64,000 nucleotides of DNA from WTFY01 sp026713925 (GTDB lineage: Bacteria; Pseudomonadota; Gammaproteobacteria; UBA4575). The stretch spans positions 682,001 through 746,000 of the forward strand of contig OY759361.1 of NCBI GenBank assembly GCA_963662355.1, in the 5' to 3' direction. This document shows, piece by piece, positions 17,484 to 26,117 of this stretch; within the stretch, counting starts at the first letter, position 1, and each line of letters begins with the position of its first letter. The notes below the pieces were generated by a model that searched no databases, was not told the origin of the DNA, and saw only the letters and a program-made list of their open reading frames with translations. A program made the position numbers and the translations under genes.

Positions 17484-19313
17484 ATGTGTGGAATCGTAGG
17501 TGCCATTGCAAGCAGGGACGTTTGCCCTGTTTTGCTTGAGGGGCTGCACCGGCTGGAATACCGTGGCTACGACTCGGCCGGCATGGCCGTGTTGTCCAAC
17601 GGGTCACTTCAGCGGATACGAAAACCGGGCAAGGTAAGGGAGTTGAGTCAGGCCCTGGAAGACGCCACACTCATTGGCACACTCGGCATTGCACACACCC
17701 GCTGGGCCACGCACGGCGTGCCTGCAGAAAACAATGCCCACCCGCATATCTGCAACAGCCGTATCGCCATTGTGCATAACGGCATCATCGAGAATTTCAA
17801 GGAGCTCAAGACCCGCCAGGCCCGGCAGGGTTTCAGTTTTACCTCGGATACCGACACCGAGGTCATTGCCCACCAGATCGTGTTCTACCTGGATCAGGGC
17901 CAGGACCTGCCGGGCGCGGTGCGGGCCACGGTAAAGGATCTGAAGGGGGCCTATGCCCTGGGCGTGATCGATACGCAGGAACCTGACCGGCTGGTTGCTG
18001 CACGCAGTGGCAGCCCACTGGTGGTGGGCATCGGTGAGAATGAAAATTTTATCGCCTCGGACGTGCAGGCGTTGCTGAAAGAAACCCGGGAGTTTGTGTT
18101 TCTTGAAAACGGCGACATTGTCGAGGTGAGGCGCGACGGCGTGAGCGTGTTTGACGAGAACGGTGCGCCAGTTGAGCGTAAACCCCGGTCGAGCCGGCTG
18201 ACGGCGGATGCCGTAGGGAAAAACGGGTATCCGCATTACATGCTCAAGGAGATCTATGAGCAGCCACAAGCCATTGCCGACACCCTGGAAGGCAGGCTGG
18301 TGAATGGCCGTGTTGCAGACCAGGTGCTGGGCCCCGGAGCGGAACACATTCTGGACCGGACCCGGGCCATCCAGATCATTGCCTGCGGCAGCAGCTTTCA
18401 TGCCGGGCGAATCGCAAAATTCTGGTTCGAGGAGCTTGCGGGCATTCCTTGCTCGATCGAAGTTGCCAGCGAATTCCGGTATCGCAAGCATCTCGTGCAG
18501 CCGGGCACATTGTTCGTGACCATTTCACAGTCCGGTGAAACGGCCGACACCCTGGCGGCACAGCGCCAGGCCAGCCGGGAACCCTACGTGGGTTCCCTGG
18601 CAATCTGCAACGTTCCCGAGAGTTCTCTGGTCCGCGAGTCTGACCTGGTGCTTATGACCCATGCAGGACCGGAAATCGGTGTGGCTTCCACCAAGGCCTT
18701 TACGACACAGCTCGTAGTACTGCTGATGCTGGTGATCACGGCAGGCCGGCGTTGCGGCATGCATGATGAGATGGAAAAGATACTCGTAGCACAGCTGACC
18801 AACTTGCCCACACGGATCAACAAAGTGCTGGAACGGGATGATGAAATCCGGGCCCTCGCCCGGTACTACGATGACAAGCAGCACGCTTTGTTTCTGGGAA
18901 GGGGGATCCATCACCCTGTCGCGATGGAAGGTGCGCTGAAACTGAAGGAGATTTCCTATATTCATGCTGAAGCCTATCCTGCAGGGGAGCTGAAACATGG
19001 CCCCATTGCGCTGGTGGACGACAAGGTTCCGGTTATTACCGTTGCACCGAATGACGAACTGCTGGAGAAACTGAAATCCAATCTGGAGGAGGTGCGTGCC
19101 CGAGGCGGTGTGCTCCATGTGTTCGCAGACATCAATTCGGGGGTCGAGTCCGGACCCAACACGATCGGCATAGAAGTGGATGCACCGGACAATGCAGTGG
19201 CCCCGATTGTCTTCACCGTACCGCTGCAACTTCTCGCCTACCATGTGGCGATCCTGAAAGGGACCGATGTCGATCAACCGCGTAACCTGGCCAAATCGGT
19301 CACGGTTGAATGA
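17484..19313 (+). CDS. glmS: Glutamine-fructose-6-phosphate aminotransferase (isomerising)
   Basis: GlmS makes glucosamine-6-phosphate from fructose-6-phosphate and glutamine, feeding GlmU. The N-terminal glutaminase domain begins MCGIVGAI with Cys2 as nucleophile, followed by HTRWATHG. Two SIS domains follow (CGSSFHAG, ISQSGETADTLAA), and the protein ends DQPRNLAKSVTVE. It is full length at 609 residues and directly downstream of glmU. I see no glmS ribozyme-like leader, which would not be expected in this class. Confidence 0.97.
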   Translation: MCGIVGAIASRDVCPVLLEGLHRLEYRGYDSAGMAVLSNGSLQRIRKPGKVRELSQALEDATLIGTLGIAHTRWATHGVPAENNAHPHICNSRIAIVHNGIIENFKELKTRQARQGFSFTSDTDTEVIAHQIVFYLDQGQDLPGAVRATVKDLKGAYALGVIDTQEPDRLVAARSGSPLVVGIGENENFIASDVQALLKETREFVFLENGDIVEVRRDGVSVFDENGAPVERKPRSSRLTADAVGKNGYPHYMLKEIYEQPQAIADTLEGRLVNGRVADQVLGPGAEHILDRTRAIQIIACGSSFHAGRIAKFWFEELAGIPCSIEVASEFRYRKHLVQPGTLFVTISQSGETADTLAAQRQASREPYVGSLAICNVPESSLVRESDLVLMTHAGPEIGVASTKAFTTQLVVLLMLVITAGRRCGMHDEMEKILVAQLTNLPTRINKVLERDDEIRALARYYDDKQHALFLGRGIHHPVAMEGALKLKEISYIHAEAYPAGELKHGPIALVDDKVPVITVAPNDELLEKLKSNLEEVRARGGVLHVFADINSGVESGPNTIGIEVDAPDNAVAPIVFTVPLQLLAYHVAILKGTDVDQPRNLAKSVTVE

Positions 19314-19516
19314 CCCTTAATTGCGTCTCCTTCAGGAACAAAGCCGGGATACATCCGCGTTGCCCGTACCGCAGCAACTTCGCATCAGCAATGGCCTATG
19401 GCAAGGCATAGCGCCCTCAGTCATCTCGGCGCGGAATCGATTCAGACCCTGCGTGAGGCTGGGACCTTGTTTGAGAAACCGGTTATGCTGTACTTAGGTC
19501 GCCAGGGCAGTTCCTG

Positions 19517-21388
19517 ATGCAAGGCTCACCAGACACTCAGGCTTTCGGCCTGTACCCTGAGGTCTGGGGGAAAAAAGAGGGGGTGCGTGTGATCACCTGC
19601 TCCGGCGAGGGGGTCGGCAAGTCCACCCTGATAGACCGCCTGTTCCCGGAATCCCTGCGTGAGCAAATCGACCAGCATCCGGATCCTCATCTCCCGGACA
19701 GCGACTCGGGTTTGGAACCACAGCCGGGCAGTGCCCGGGGAGAAAGCCGTCACAGGGTTGAGGCCGGCAAGCATTCCTTTATTGTGATCGAGACACCGGG
19801 CCACGAGCGGCACCTGAACCAGGTGGTGGCGTGTGCATCGACTGCAGACGTTGCGATTCTTCTGGTGGATGCCAGCAAGGGCGTGGAATCTCAGGCTCGC
19901 CACCTGAGCATGACCTTTCCCATCACAGGGATTCGCCATGTGATTCTGGCGGTGAACAAGATGGACCTCGCACAGTGGTCCAGGCCCGTCTATGACGGGA
20001 TTGTCGAAGCCTACAGCCGCTTTGCGGACCAGCTTGGCCTGACTGGAATCACGTGCATTCCAGTATCGGCGCTGACGGGTGACAACGTGATCGAACCGTC
20101 TGTTACCATGGACTGGCATCGTGGGCCGACATTGCTGCAGGCGCTCGAGTCGATCGATATCGCGATCGAGCGGGCAAGAATGCCCTTTCGCATGCCCGTG
20201 CAGAGCGTGAGTCATTCGAAGGGCGGGATCTGCGGGCTTGCGGGTACCATCGTCTCGGGCCAGGTGCATGCGGGGGATTCCGTCCTGGTGTGTCCTGCAA
20301 ACGAGCCCTCGACAGTGGAACGCATCATCGCCCCGGACAGCGATACTGAATCAGCCCGGGCCGGTGAGGCCGTCACACTCGTGCTCGCCGATTCGATCAA
20401 TGCGCGTCGCGGCGATGTCATCGCTTGTGCGGCTCATCCGCCCGGTCACAGCAACCAGTTTGCCTGTCACCTGGTGTGGATGCATGAACACGTGCTGGTG
20501 CCTGAGCGCCCCTATCTGCTGAAGATAGGCACCTGTGAGGCGGGCGTGCAGATCACGGATATCAAGTACCGGCTCAGTGTCGACAGCCTGGAGCACCTCG
20601 CCGGCAAGACGCTCGGGCTTCACGATATCGCTTCCTGCAACCTCAGTCTCGACAGGCAGATTGCCTTTGATCCCGGTCATGAGATCCCGGAGATGGCACG
20701 CTTTATCCTGATCGGGCGCTACACCCAAGTGACGATGGGTGCCGGCATGATTGATTTCGGCCTGCGCCGTGCATCCAACCTGACCCGCCACACGCTTGCG
20801 GTCGACAAACCAGCCCGTGCGGCCCAGAAAAACCAGGAGGCCTGTGTCCTGTGGTTCACGGGCTTGTCCGGTTCGGGCAAGTCGACGGCGGCGAATGCCG
20901 TGGAACAGCGTCTGCATGCCCTGGGACGGCACAGTTACGTTCTGGATGGCGATAACCTGCGCCACGGGCTTACGAAGGACCTCGGGTTTACGGAGGCGGG
21001 CCGTGCCGAGAACGTGCGCCGCATTGCGGAAGTCGCCAGGCTGTTTGTTGACGCTGGCCTGATCATCCTGGTCTCGGTGATCTCGCCGTTTCGCGATGAA
21101 CGCCGCATGGCCCGGGAAATGATGGGGGATGGCGAATTCGTCGAGGTCTTTGTCGATGCGCCCTTGGAGGTCTGCGAACGGCGCGATCCCAAGGGGCTGT
21201 ACAAGAAGGCCCGCGCCGGCCAGATCAAGAACTTCACCGGAATTGACAGCGCCTATGAGCCGCCCGAGCATCCCGAGATCGTGCTGGAGACCGCCAAGCG
21301 GAGCGTGCAGGAAGTGGCTGACGAGGTGATTGACTATCTGCAGTCCAGGGCCGGTATTGCAGGCCGCAAGGCGGACCGGGCGTCGTGA
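19517..21388 (+). CDS. cysNC: CysN-CysC fusion: degenerate sulfate adenylyltransferase GTPase domain plus APS kinase
   Basis: The 623-residue protein has two parts. Residues 1-430 resemble CysN/NodQ: P-loop GEGVGKST, G4 NKMD and elongation-factor-like beta barrels. Residues 440-610 are an adenylylsulfate kinase with P-loop GLSGSGKST, the DGDNLRHGL motif and FRDERRMAREM. The kinase half looks intact and should phosphorylate APS to PAPS. The GTPase half is odd: the switch I stretch that normally reads GITIDVAYRYF is missing, and G3 reads ETPGH, not DTPGH. No cysD is in the window. It follows glmS after a 200-base gap without a recognisable gene. Confidence 0.85.
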   Translation: MQGSPDTQAFGLYPEVWGKKEGVRVITCSGEGVGKSTLIDRLFPESLREQIDQHPDPHLPDSDSGLEPQPGSARGESRHRVEAGKHSFIVIETPGHERHLNQVVACASTADVAILLVDASKGVESQARHLSMTFPITGIRHVILAVNKMDLAQWSRPVYDGIVEAYSRFADQLGLTGITCIPVSALTGDNVIEPSVTMDWHRGPTLLQALESIDIAIERARMPFRMPVQSVSHSKGGICGLAGTIVSGQVHAGDSVLVCPANEPSTVERIIAPDSDTESARAGEAVTLVLADSINARRGDVIACAAHPPGHSNQFACHLVWMHEHVLVPERPYLLKIGTCEAGVQITDIKYRLSVDSLEHLAGKTLGLHDIASCNLSLDRQIAFDPGHEIPEMARFILIGRYTQVTMGAGMIDFGLRRASNLTRHTLAVDKPARAAQKNQEACVLWFTGLSGSGKSTAANAVEQRLHALGRHSYVLDGDNLRHGLTKDLGFTEAGRAENVRRIAEVARLFVDAGLIILVSVISPFRDERRMAREMMGDGEFVEVFVDAPLEVCERRDPKGLYKKARAGQIKNFTGIDSAYEPPEHPEIVLETAKRSVQEVADEVIDYLQSRAGIAGRKADRAS

Positions 21389-21574
21389 CGTGCAAGGACT
21401 GCTGTAAGGCCCCTCAGGTGTGATGAAACCGGCATCAAACAGGGAGTACTCCGCGAAAACCGTGCAGGTGGCGGGTGCGCAGCCTCTTGCCCATTGTTGC
21501 CCTGGCGAGGGTCATAATTTCATTGTGGGCCGGTTTCGCCGTCGCCTGGAGCTTGACCGTACCGGAAACCCGTC

Positions 21575-21991
21575 GTGGACCTTGTAATCAACTTCATACG
21601 CGACGTGAGCGTGCAGCCGGTCAAGGTCCAGATATGGGCGGTCTGGATGCTCGCCACAATTTTCGTCGTCCCGGGCGTGTTGCTGAGGGTTGAATCCTGC
21701 CGGCGTGAGGGGAAGGTCATTCTTGCATCAAGCATCGTGCTGTCCATCCTGATACTTCTGTGGCATTCACAGGTCGGGTATTCACGCATTCTCGGGCTTC
21801 CGCACTTCCTGATATGGGTGCCGCTTCTGGTGTACATATATTCGAGACGCGAGAACCTGTCTTCTCCGAGGCAGGTGTTATGGCTGACCAATGTGCTGGT
21901 GCTGACAATTGTGGTTTCCCTCGGGCTTGATTCTGCGGACGTCGTTCGCTACATCCTGGGTGAGCGAGCACTGATGGGTTCGCCCGGATAA
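21575..21991 (+). CDS. Predicted inner-membrane protein of unknown function
   Basis: The 138-residue product, starting at GTG 21575, shows about four hydrophobic segments (VWMLATIFVVPGVLL, VILASSIVLSILILLW, LPHFLIWVPLLVYIY, VLTIVVSLGL). Such four-helix small membrane proteins are common and I cannot name a family. It stands alone between cysNC and the divergent oxyR region, with a weak ribosome binding site, so the exact start is uncertain. Confidence 0.5.
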   Translation: MDLVINFIRDVSVQPVKVQIWAVWMLATIFVVPGVLLRVESCRREGKVILASSIVLSILILLWHSQVGYSRILGLPHFLIWVPLLVYIYSRRENLSSPRQVLWLTNVLVLTIVVSLGLDSADVVRYILGERALMGSPG

Positions 21992-22071
21992 CCCGAATCG
22001 GGCATTGCCAGTTCTGCCGGGGTGTTGTCGATCGTTCAGTTCTTCACAAATGAATCCGTGTCAACTCCAGT

Positions 22072-22338
22072 TTATACATCCCTGAACGGTTCATAATCCA
22101 GCGCCTCCGGGGGGACTGCCCCTTGCTCTGCCTCATCGTTTTCGAGGGATATGCCCTGGCAAATCGAGGCACGCAACCGAATTGCGTCCAGGTAGAGCCG
22201 GATCAGAGCCGTGTCCGTATTGTGAAAAACTACCTTTTTTTCTTCGCCGACCGTATTGTCCTCGAGCAATTGATGATCCAGCGCCTCAATCAGCCGATCC
22301 AGTTGCTCAATGCTGTTTTCTGTCGTCTTGTCGGTCAT
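22072..22338 (-). CDS. Small acidic protein of unknown function
   Basis: The 88-residue product (MTDKTTENSIEQLDRLIEAL...) is helical, acidic and soluble, with no signal or membrane segment. I do not recognise it. An in-frame upstream extension is possible, but the chosen ATG gives a natural hydrophilic N-terminus. It is divergent from oxyR across 168 bases and so may share control with it. Confidence 0.5.
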   Translation of the reverse strand: MTDKTTENSIEQLDRLIEALDHQLLEDNTVGEEKKVVFHNTDTALIRLYLDAIRLRASICQGISLENDEAEQGAVPPEALDYEPFRDV

Positions 22339-22464
22339 GGTGCTGGACCATTGTCTCCCCAGGCACGTGCTGAAGCTCTTTACTCCCTGCAGGGTTGGTA
22401 AACCGTCCACTTGCCTGCTTTAATGATGTCATATTTTTCTGGTCATAACAGGCTGTTTCTGATA

Positions 22465-22500
22465 TAAAATCGATTGTTTTCTTATAAGCAATCGATTTTA
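22465..22500 (+). promoter_or_regulatory. 12-bp perfect inverted repeat before oxyR (candidate operator)
   Basis: The arms TAAAATCGATTG (22465-22476) and CAATCGATTTTA (22489-22500) are perfect inverse complements separated by 12 bases, ending 6 bases before the oxyR ATG. LysR-type regulators bind interrupted dyads of the T-N11-A type, so autoregulation is plausible. In RNA the same arms would form a hairpin just before the start codon. It does not match the classic ATAG-N7-CTAT OxyR spacing. Confidence 0.6.
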
Positions 22501-22506
22501 CAAATA

Positions 22507-23403
22507 ATGAACCTGCCTACCGTCAAACAGCTGCGGTACCTGGTCGCCCTGGAACAGCATCTGCATTTCGGTCGGGCAGCGGAGACCTGTTTCGTCACCC
22601 AGTCGGCCTTCAGCGTGGCTATCAAGGAACTCGAAAGTGTGCTGAACGTTTCCCTGGTGGACCGGACCAGCCGCAGTGTCGCGTTTACATCCGTAGGCAA
22701 GCTGGTCGCCCAGCAGGCGCGCCAGGCCATTTTCGATCTGGAAGGCATTCTCGATATTGCCAATTCTGCCCAACAACCGCTCAGCGGGGTGCTGAAAATG
22801 GGGGTGATTCCGACCATCGCCCCGTTCCTGTTACCGAAAATCCTGCCCAAGGTTCGCAAGCGGTTCCCGAAACTGGAGCTGTACCTGAAGGAAGAACAAA
22901 CCCGGAAGATCCATGCGATGCTTCTGGAGGGAGAACTCGATATCCTGCTGCTGGCCCTGCCTGTGGACCTTGTGAATACCCGAACGGTTTCCCTGTTCAG
23001 GGATGTATTCAAGCTGGCATACAAGCGAGGCACCCGGCTGATTGACCCGGAGAATTTCATACCAAGCAAGCTGAACCAGGAATCGATCCTGTTGCTGGAG
23101 GACGGGCATTGCCTGCGTGAGCATGCTCTGAGTGCCTGCAACCTGAGTTACAAGGAAAAAGCCAACAAATTCTCGGCTAGCGGTCTGTACAGCTTGATTC
23201 AGATGGTCAACAGTGATCTGGGGGTGACGTTTATTCCGCAACTGGCGATCGACGGAGGTCTGCTGGAAAATACCGAAGTGCTGACCCGGGACCTGAAAGA
23301 GGATGCCTATCGGGAAGTTGGCCTGGCCTGGCGAAAATCCAGTGTCAGAAAGCACGAATTCATGATGCTGGCGGACCTGATTATGACGTGCCTGACATCG
23401 TGA
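22507..23403 (+). CDS. oxyR: OxyR-type LysR-family redox regulator
   Basis: The 298-residue protein has the LysR winged helix-turn-helix at its N-terminus (LPTVKQLRYLVALEQHLHFGRAAE) and a periplasmic-binding-protein-like sensor domain. The motif LLLEDGHCLREHALSAC places two cysteines at residues 202 and 211, nine apart, matching the peroxide-sensing pair Cys199 and Cys208 of E. coli OxyR. It therefore probably senses H2O2 by disulfide formation. The ATG at 22507 gives the standard N-terminus. No catalase or peroxidase gene is adjacent, apart from the small divergent gene. Confidence 0.9.
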   Translation: MNLPTVKQLRYLVALEQHLHFGRAAETCFVTQSAFSVAIKELESVLNVSLVDRTSRSVAFTSVGKLVAQQARQAIFDLEGILDIANSAQQPLSGVLKMGVIPTIAPFLLPKILPKVRKRFPKLELYLKEEQTRKIHAMLLEGELDILLLALPVDLVNTRTVSLFRDVFKLAYKRGTRLIDPENFIPSKLNQESILLLEDGHCLREHALSACNLSYKEKANKFSASGLYSLIQMVNSDLGVTFIPQLAIDGGLLENTEVLTRDLKEDAYREVGLAWRKSSVRKHEFMMLADLIMTCLTS

Positions 23404-24011
23404 CGGCCGTTTTGCGGAACGCTGTTATGGGAATCGCGAAGGACACAAGGCGCAAAGGCCTGCCGTCCATCTGGGCGTGTGATGAATGACGCGGTAGCGC
23501 TGCCAGTCCCGCCTGGGCTGTGCAAACGGCGAAGTACTGCACAGCCACGCATGGGCCGTCGGGGAGGATTTGGCGAAGACCCAGGCGGCCGGCAGGACAA
23601 GGCAGGTGGTCTGTAGCAACGGCAGGAATTTGCCGAATGCTCTCAGGCCACACGCCACCGCACCAATCAGCCTGTTCATTAATCATTTCAAAATCCCTTG
23701 GCCACACGGCGCCGGGTCCGGGTGTCCCGGCACCGTGCTGTAGTCAGCTTCAGGCCGCCTCCTGCACTCCCTTGACAGTCGCAGCCGAGGCTGTAATTTT
23801 TCTGGTTTCATTTTGAACCTCCTGGTTGTACCCAGATGTCCGGAGTTAAAAATTTGCTTGGGGAAGCTATGTTCAACCAAAACCTCTGTTAAGTGAAATT
23901 GATTATTTAGGTTGCAACGATCAATTTTTTGTGAAATTGATGCGGCGAAGGTGCGAACCCGGCAGCGCCTCTGTCCTGTGCTTTCCGGCCCGGCGGGCCG
24001 GTCCGTTCCGT
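23404..24011. other. 608-base gap between oxyR and the nine-gene operon
   Basis: This stretch separates convergent oxyR from the last gene of the minus-strand operon. It holds several short overlapping open frames but no protein I recognise. The best candidate is the 42-codon frame at 23683-23811. Overlapping frames of 101 codons (ATG at 23686) and 84 codons (ATG at 23679) follow it on the minus strand, and neither has recognisable homology. Small-gene or decayed-gene content is possible. Confidence 0.4.
23683..23811 (-). CDS. Candidate 42-residue small protein
   Basis: A perfect AGGAGG ribosome binding site at 23819-23824 sits 7 bases before this ATG, the only strong initiation signal in the gap. 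The product is basic and Arg-rich at its N-terminal half (RLRLSRECRRRPEADYS). Its TGA overlaps a further ATG in another frame. Function is unknown, and it could be the start of a decayed gene. Confidence 0.3.
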   Translation of the reverse strand: MKPEKLQPRLRLSRECRRRPEADYSTVPGHPDPAPCGQGILK

Positions 24012-25022
24012 TCAGGGGATGTGGGAGTTGAGCCCGATAAACGTTCCCCCGTTTTGCTCGCACAGGGCGCGCATGAGGGTGGCAAACCGGACGCCGCTGA
24101 CCTGTTCGTTTTCCGGGCGGGAGAACTGGATCGGAAACCCCACGGCATGGATGCGTACCCGCCGGTTGCCGTGCAGGTCTTTCCTGTTGATTTTGCTCAC
24201 TTCGCGCAGGACGGCCTGGATGGAAGGACCGGTAAATTCGTCTCCGAATACATACAGGCTGATGTTCCTGTCTTGTGCATGGAATGTCCGAATCGCAGCG
24301 GTGATTCCCTCGACAGGACTGCTGTTGCTGAACGGCTGCCAGTCACGAAGACGCCTGAGCACCGCCTGGCGCCGCGCAGGGGTGTCGGGGATCCACTTGC
24401 CAGCGTACTGGCTGAACATGTACTCGCCCATGTCGTTCATGACCTGCATGCCTTTGACTTTCGGGTACGCGTTCAGGGCTTCCGTCAGTTTCTGCTGGAC
24501 CGAGGTCCAGCCGTAATTCAGCATGCTGCCGGACGTGTCGATGATGAAAATGATGTATTCGCTGTCAACCGGGATACCTGCGATGGTGGCCTCCACCTTG
24601 GGTAAAGGACGCAGAGGTTTGCGGGCCTGCAGGCGGCGCATCTCTTCCGTCAGTGTCTGGCGGGCCTGCAGCAACTGGCCTTCAATCCGGTTCTGCACGG
24701 ACGCGTCGTCCCTGGAAGCGGAAAATTCACCTTGCACAGAGGACAGGTCGCCCTGCAGGCGCGCGACCCGTTCGTCCTCCACGGCAAGCTGGCGTTTTTT
24801 GCTGACCAGCTCGCGGTTCAGCACGTGACTCTCACCGCGCAACTCAAACAGCTGTAGTTGGAGGTCTGCGATGAGCTTGTCGAGATCCTGGCTGTACTGA
24901 TCGAAGATCACCGGCTCGGCCGTCTTGGACAGCACCAGCAGAAGGATCAGTGCGCCGAACCCGCAGCACACGCAGTCCAGAAAGGACAGGCTGAAGATCT
25001 CGATGCTCCTGCGTGGCCGCAT
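24012..25022 (-). CDS. Membrane-anchored VWA-domain protein 2 of the nine-gene operon
   Basis: The 336-residue protein begins with a short basic tail and one membrane helix, residues 11-31 (SLSFLDCVCCGFGALILLLV), with Asp16 inside it. A coiled coil spans about residues 45-135, and a von Willebrand A domain begins near 155 with the metal-site motif DTSGSM at 162-167. The single helix with a buried Asp is what MotB, TolR and ExbD contribute to proton channels, so I infer that this is a stator-like partner of the MotA/TolQ-type protein encoded upstream. It is the last gene of the operon, 3 bases after its paralogue. Confidence 0.8.
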   Translation of the reverse strand: MRPRRSIEIFSLSFLDCVCCGFGALILLLVLSKTAEPVIFDQYSQDLDKLIADLQLQLFELRGESHVLNRELVSKKRQLAVEDERVARLQGDLSSVQGEFSASRDDASVQNRIEGQLLQARQTLTEEMRRLQARKPLRPLPKVEATIAGIPVDSEYIIFIIDTSGSMLNYGWTSVQQKLTEALNAYPKVKGMQVMNDMGEYMFSQYAGKWIPDTPARRQAVLRRLRDWQPFSNSSPVEGITAAIRTFHAQDRNISLYVFGDEFTGPSIQAVLREVSKINRKDLHGNRRVRIHAVGFPIQFSRPENEQVSGVRFATLMRALCEQNGGTFIGLNSHIP

Positions 25023-25025
25023 GGC

Positions 25026-26117
25026 TCAGGGCCAGTCCCTGGAAGGGCTGAAAAAGCTTCCCCGGGTGTTTCGTGCCAGCTTCCAGTATTCGCTGGAAGC
25101 TTCCGGGTCGCCTTCCATGTTGAACAGGATGATGTTGACGGGAATGCCGTCCGGCAGCACCTCCCGTGCGGCCGTGAACAGTTTCTTGCGCGTCTTGGCC
25201 GAGACCTTGCTTCCCAGCGGCCTTGATTTGCCCTGCGTCGGCAGGCCGTCCGTCAGCAGGTAAACGGTATCTGGCGGCGGGGAAAGTTCCCCGATGCCCT
25301 TGAAGGCCCGGTAAAGGCTCGTGCCGTTTTCGGGTGCGATCTCGTGCAGGGCATCAACCGCGGCATCCAGGTGCCGGGCATCGCCCCCGTCGAGCCAGTC
25401 GATCTCGGGGACCGCATATACCGGCGCACTCGTTTCGTTGAACGTGTAGATCTGGAACTGGCTTTGCGGCGGAATCCGGGTGGTGATCCAGTTGACCGTA
25501 TGCAGCACCTGCTGCCACTTGGCAGCACGCACCCGCTCACCGGGGGGCAGGTTGCGAAATCGCAGCACGTTGATGATGCGATCGGCGAGCATGCTGGCGG
25601 AACTGTCTACCAGGATCAGGATCCGCTCCCCCCCCATTTTAAGGCCCGTCAGGTACTGCCGCTGTCCCTGCCCGACAAACTGGCGCAGGCGCTCCCCGTG
25701 TACCGGTGCCTGCTTCGCACCGGCTTCCAGGCGCAGGCGATCCTGTTCCAGGGACTTCAGGTCCGCCTTGAGGGCATCAATATGCTCCAGTTTTGCCAGG
25801 GTCTCTTGTTGCATCTGTGCCAGCCGGACATTTCGGGTATCGAGGTCTTCAATGATTTCAGCCGAACGCCCCCTGGCCTGCACCAGCCGCTCATCCAGTT
25901 CCTGCAGGCTGTTCCTGATCTGCACCGAATACCGTTCGGCCTCCAGGACCTCGGTTTCCAGCTGTTCGGCCTCACCCTGCGCCGTAAGATGAGTCTCCTG
26001 CCTGCGGGCCTGTGTGTCAGCGTTGATGATCATGAAAAACAGGATGACCGCCCCGAACCCGCAAAACATCACGTCGAGAAAGGACAGGCTGAATGCGTTA
26101 AACGAGCGGCGTCTCAT
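25026..26117 (-). CDS. Membrane-anchored VWA-domain protein 1 of the nine-gene operon
   Basis: The 363-residue protein has the same plan as its neighbour: membrane helix at 10-31 (SLSFLDVMFCGFGAVILFF) with Asp15, a coiled coil at about 40-135, and a VWA domain with DSSASM at 171-176, the metal-site Thr in NGTSLY and the later LTDGLPTQ. The ATG at 26117 lies inside the last codons of the preceding gene, so translation is probably coupled. The two proteins share the SLSFLD-xxx-CGFGA signature, which points to duplication and possibly to a heteromeric complex. Confidence 0.8.
   Translation of the reverse strand: MRRRSFNAFSLSFLDVMFCGFGAVILFFMIINADTQARRQETHLTAQGEAEQLETEVLEAERYSVQIRNSLQELDERLVQARGRSAEIIEDLDTRNVRLAQMQQETLAKLEHIDALKADLKSLEQDRLRLEAGAKQAPVHGERLRQFVGQGQRQYLTGLKMGGERILILVDSSASMLADRIINVLRFRNLPPGERVRAAKWQQVLHTVNWITTRIPPQSQFQIYTFNETSAPVYAVPEIDWLDGGDARHLDAAVDALHEIAPENGTSLYRAFKGIGELSPPPDTVYLLTDGLPTQGKSRPLGSKVSAKTRKKLFTAAREVLPDGIPVNIILFNMEGDPEASSEYWKLARNTRGSFFSPSRDWP

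Noticed and set aside
17300..17484. glmS ribozyme before glmS
   Set aside because: Only 3 bases separate glmU and glmS, and the class does not use the ribozyme.
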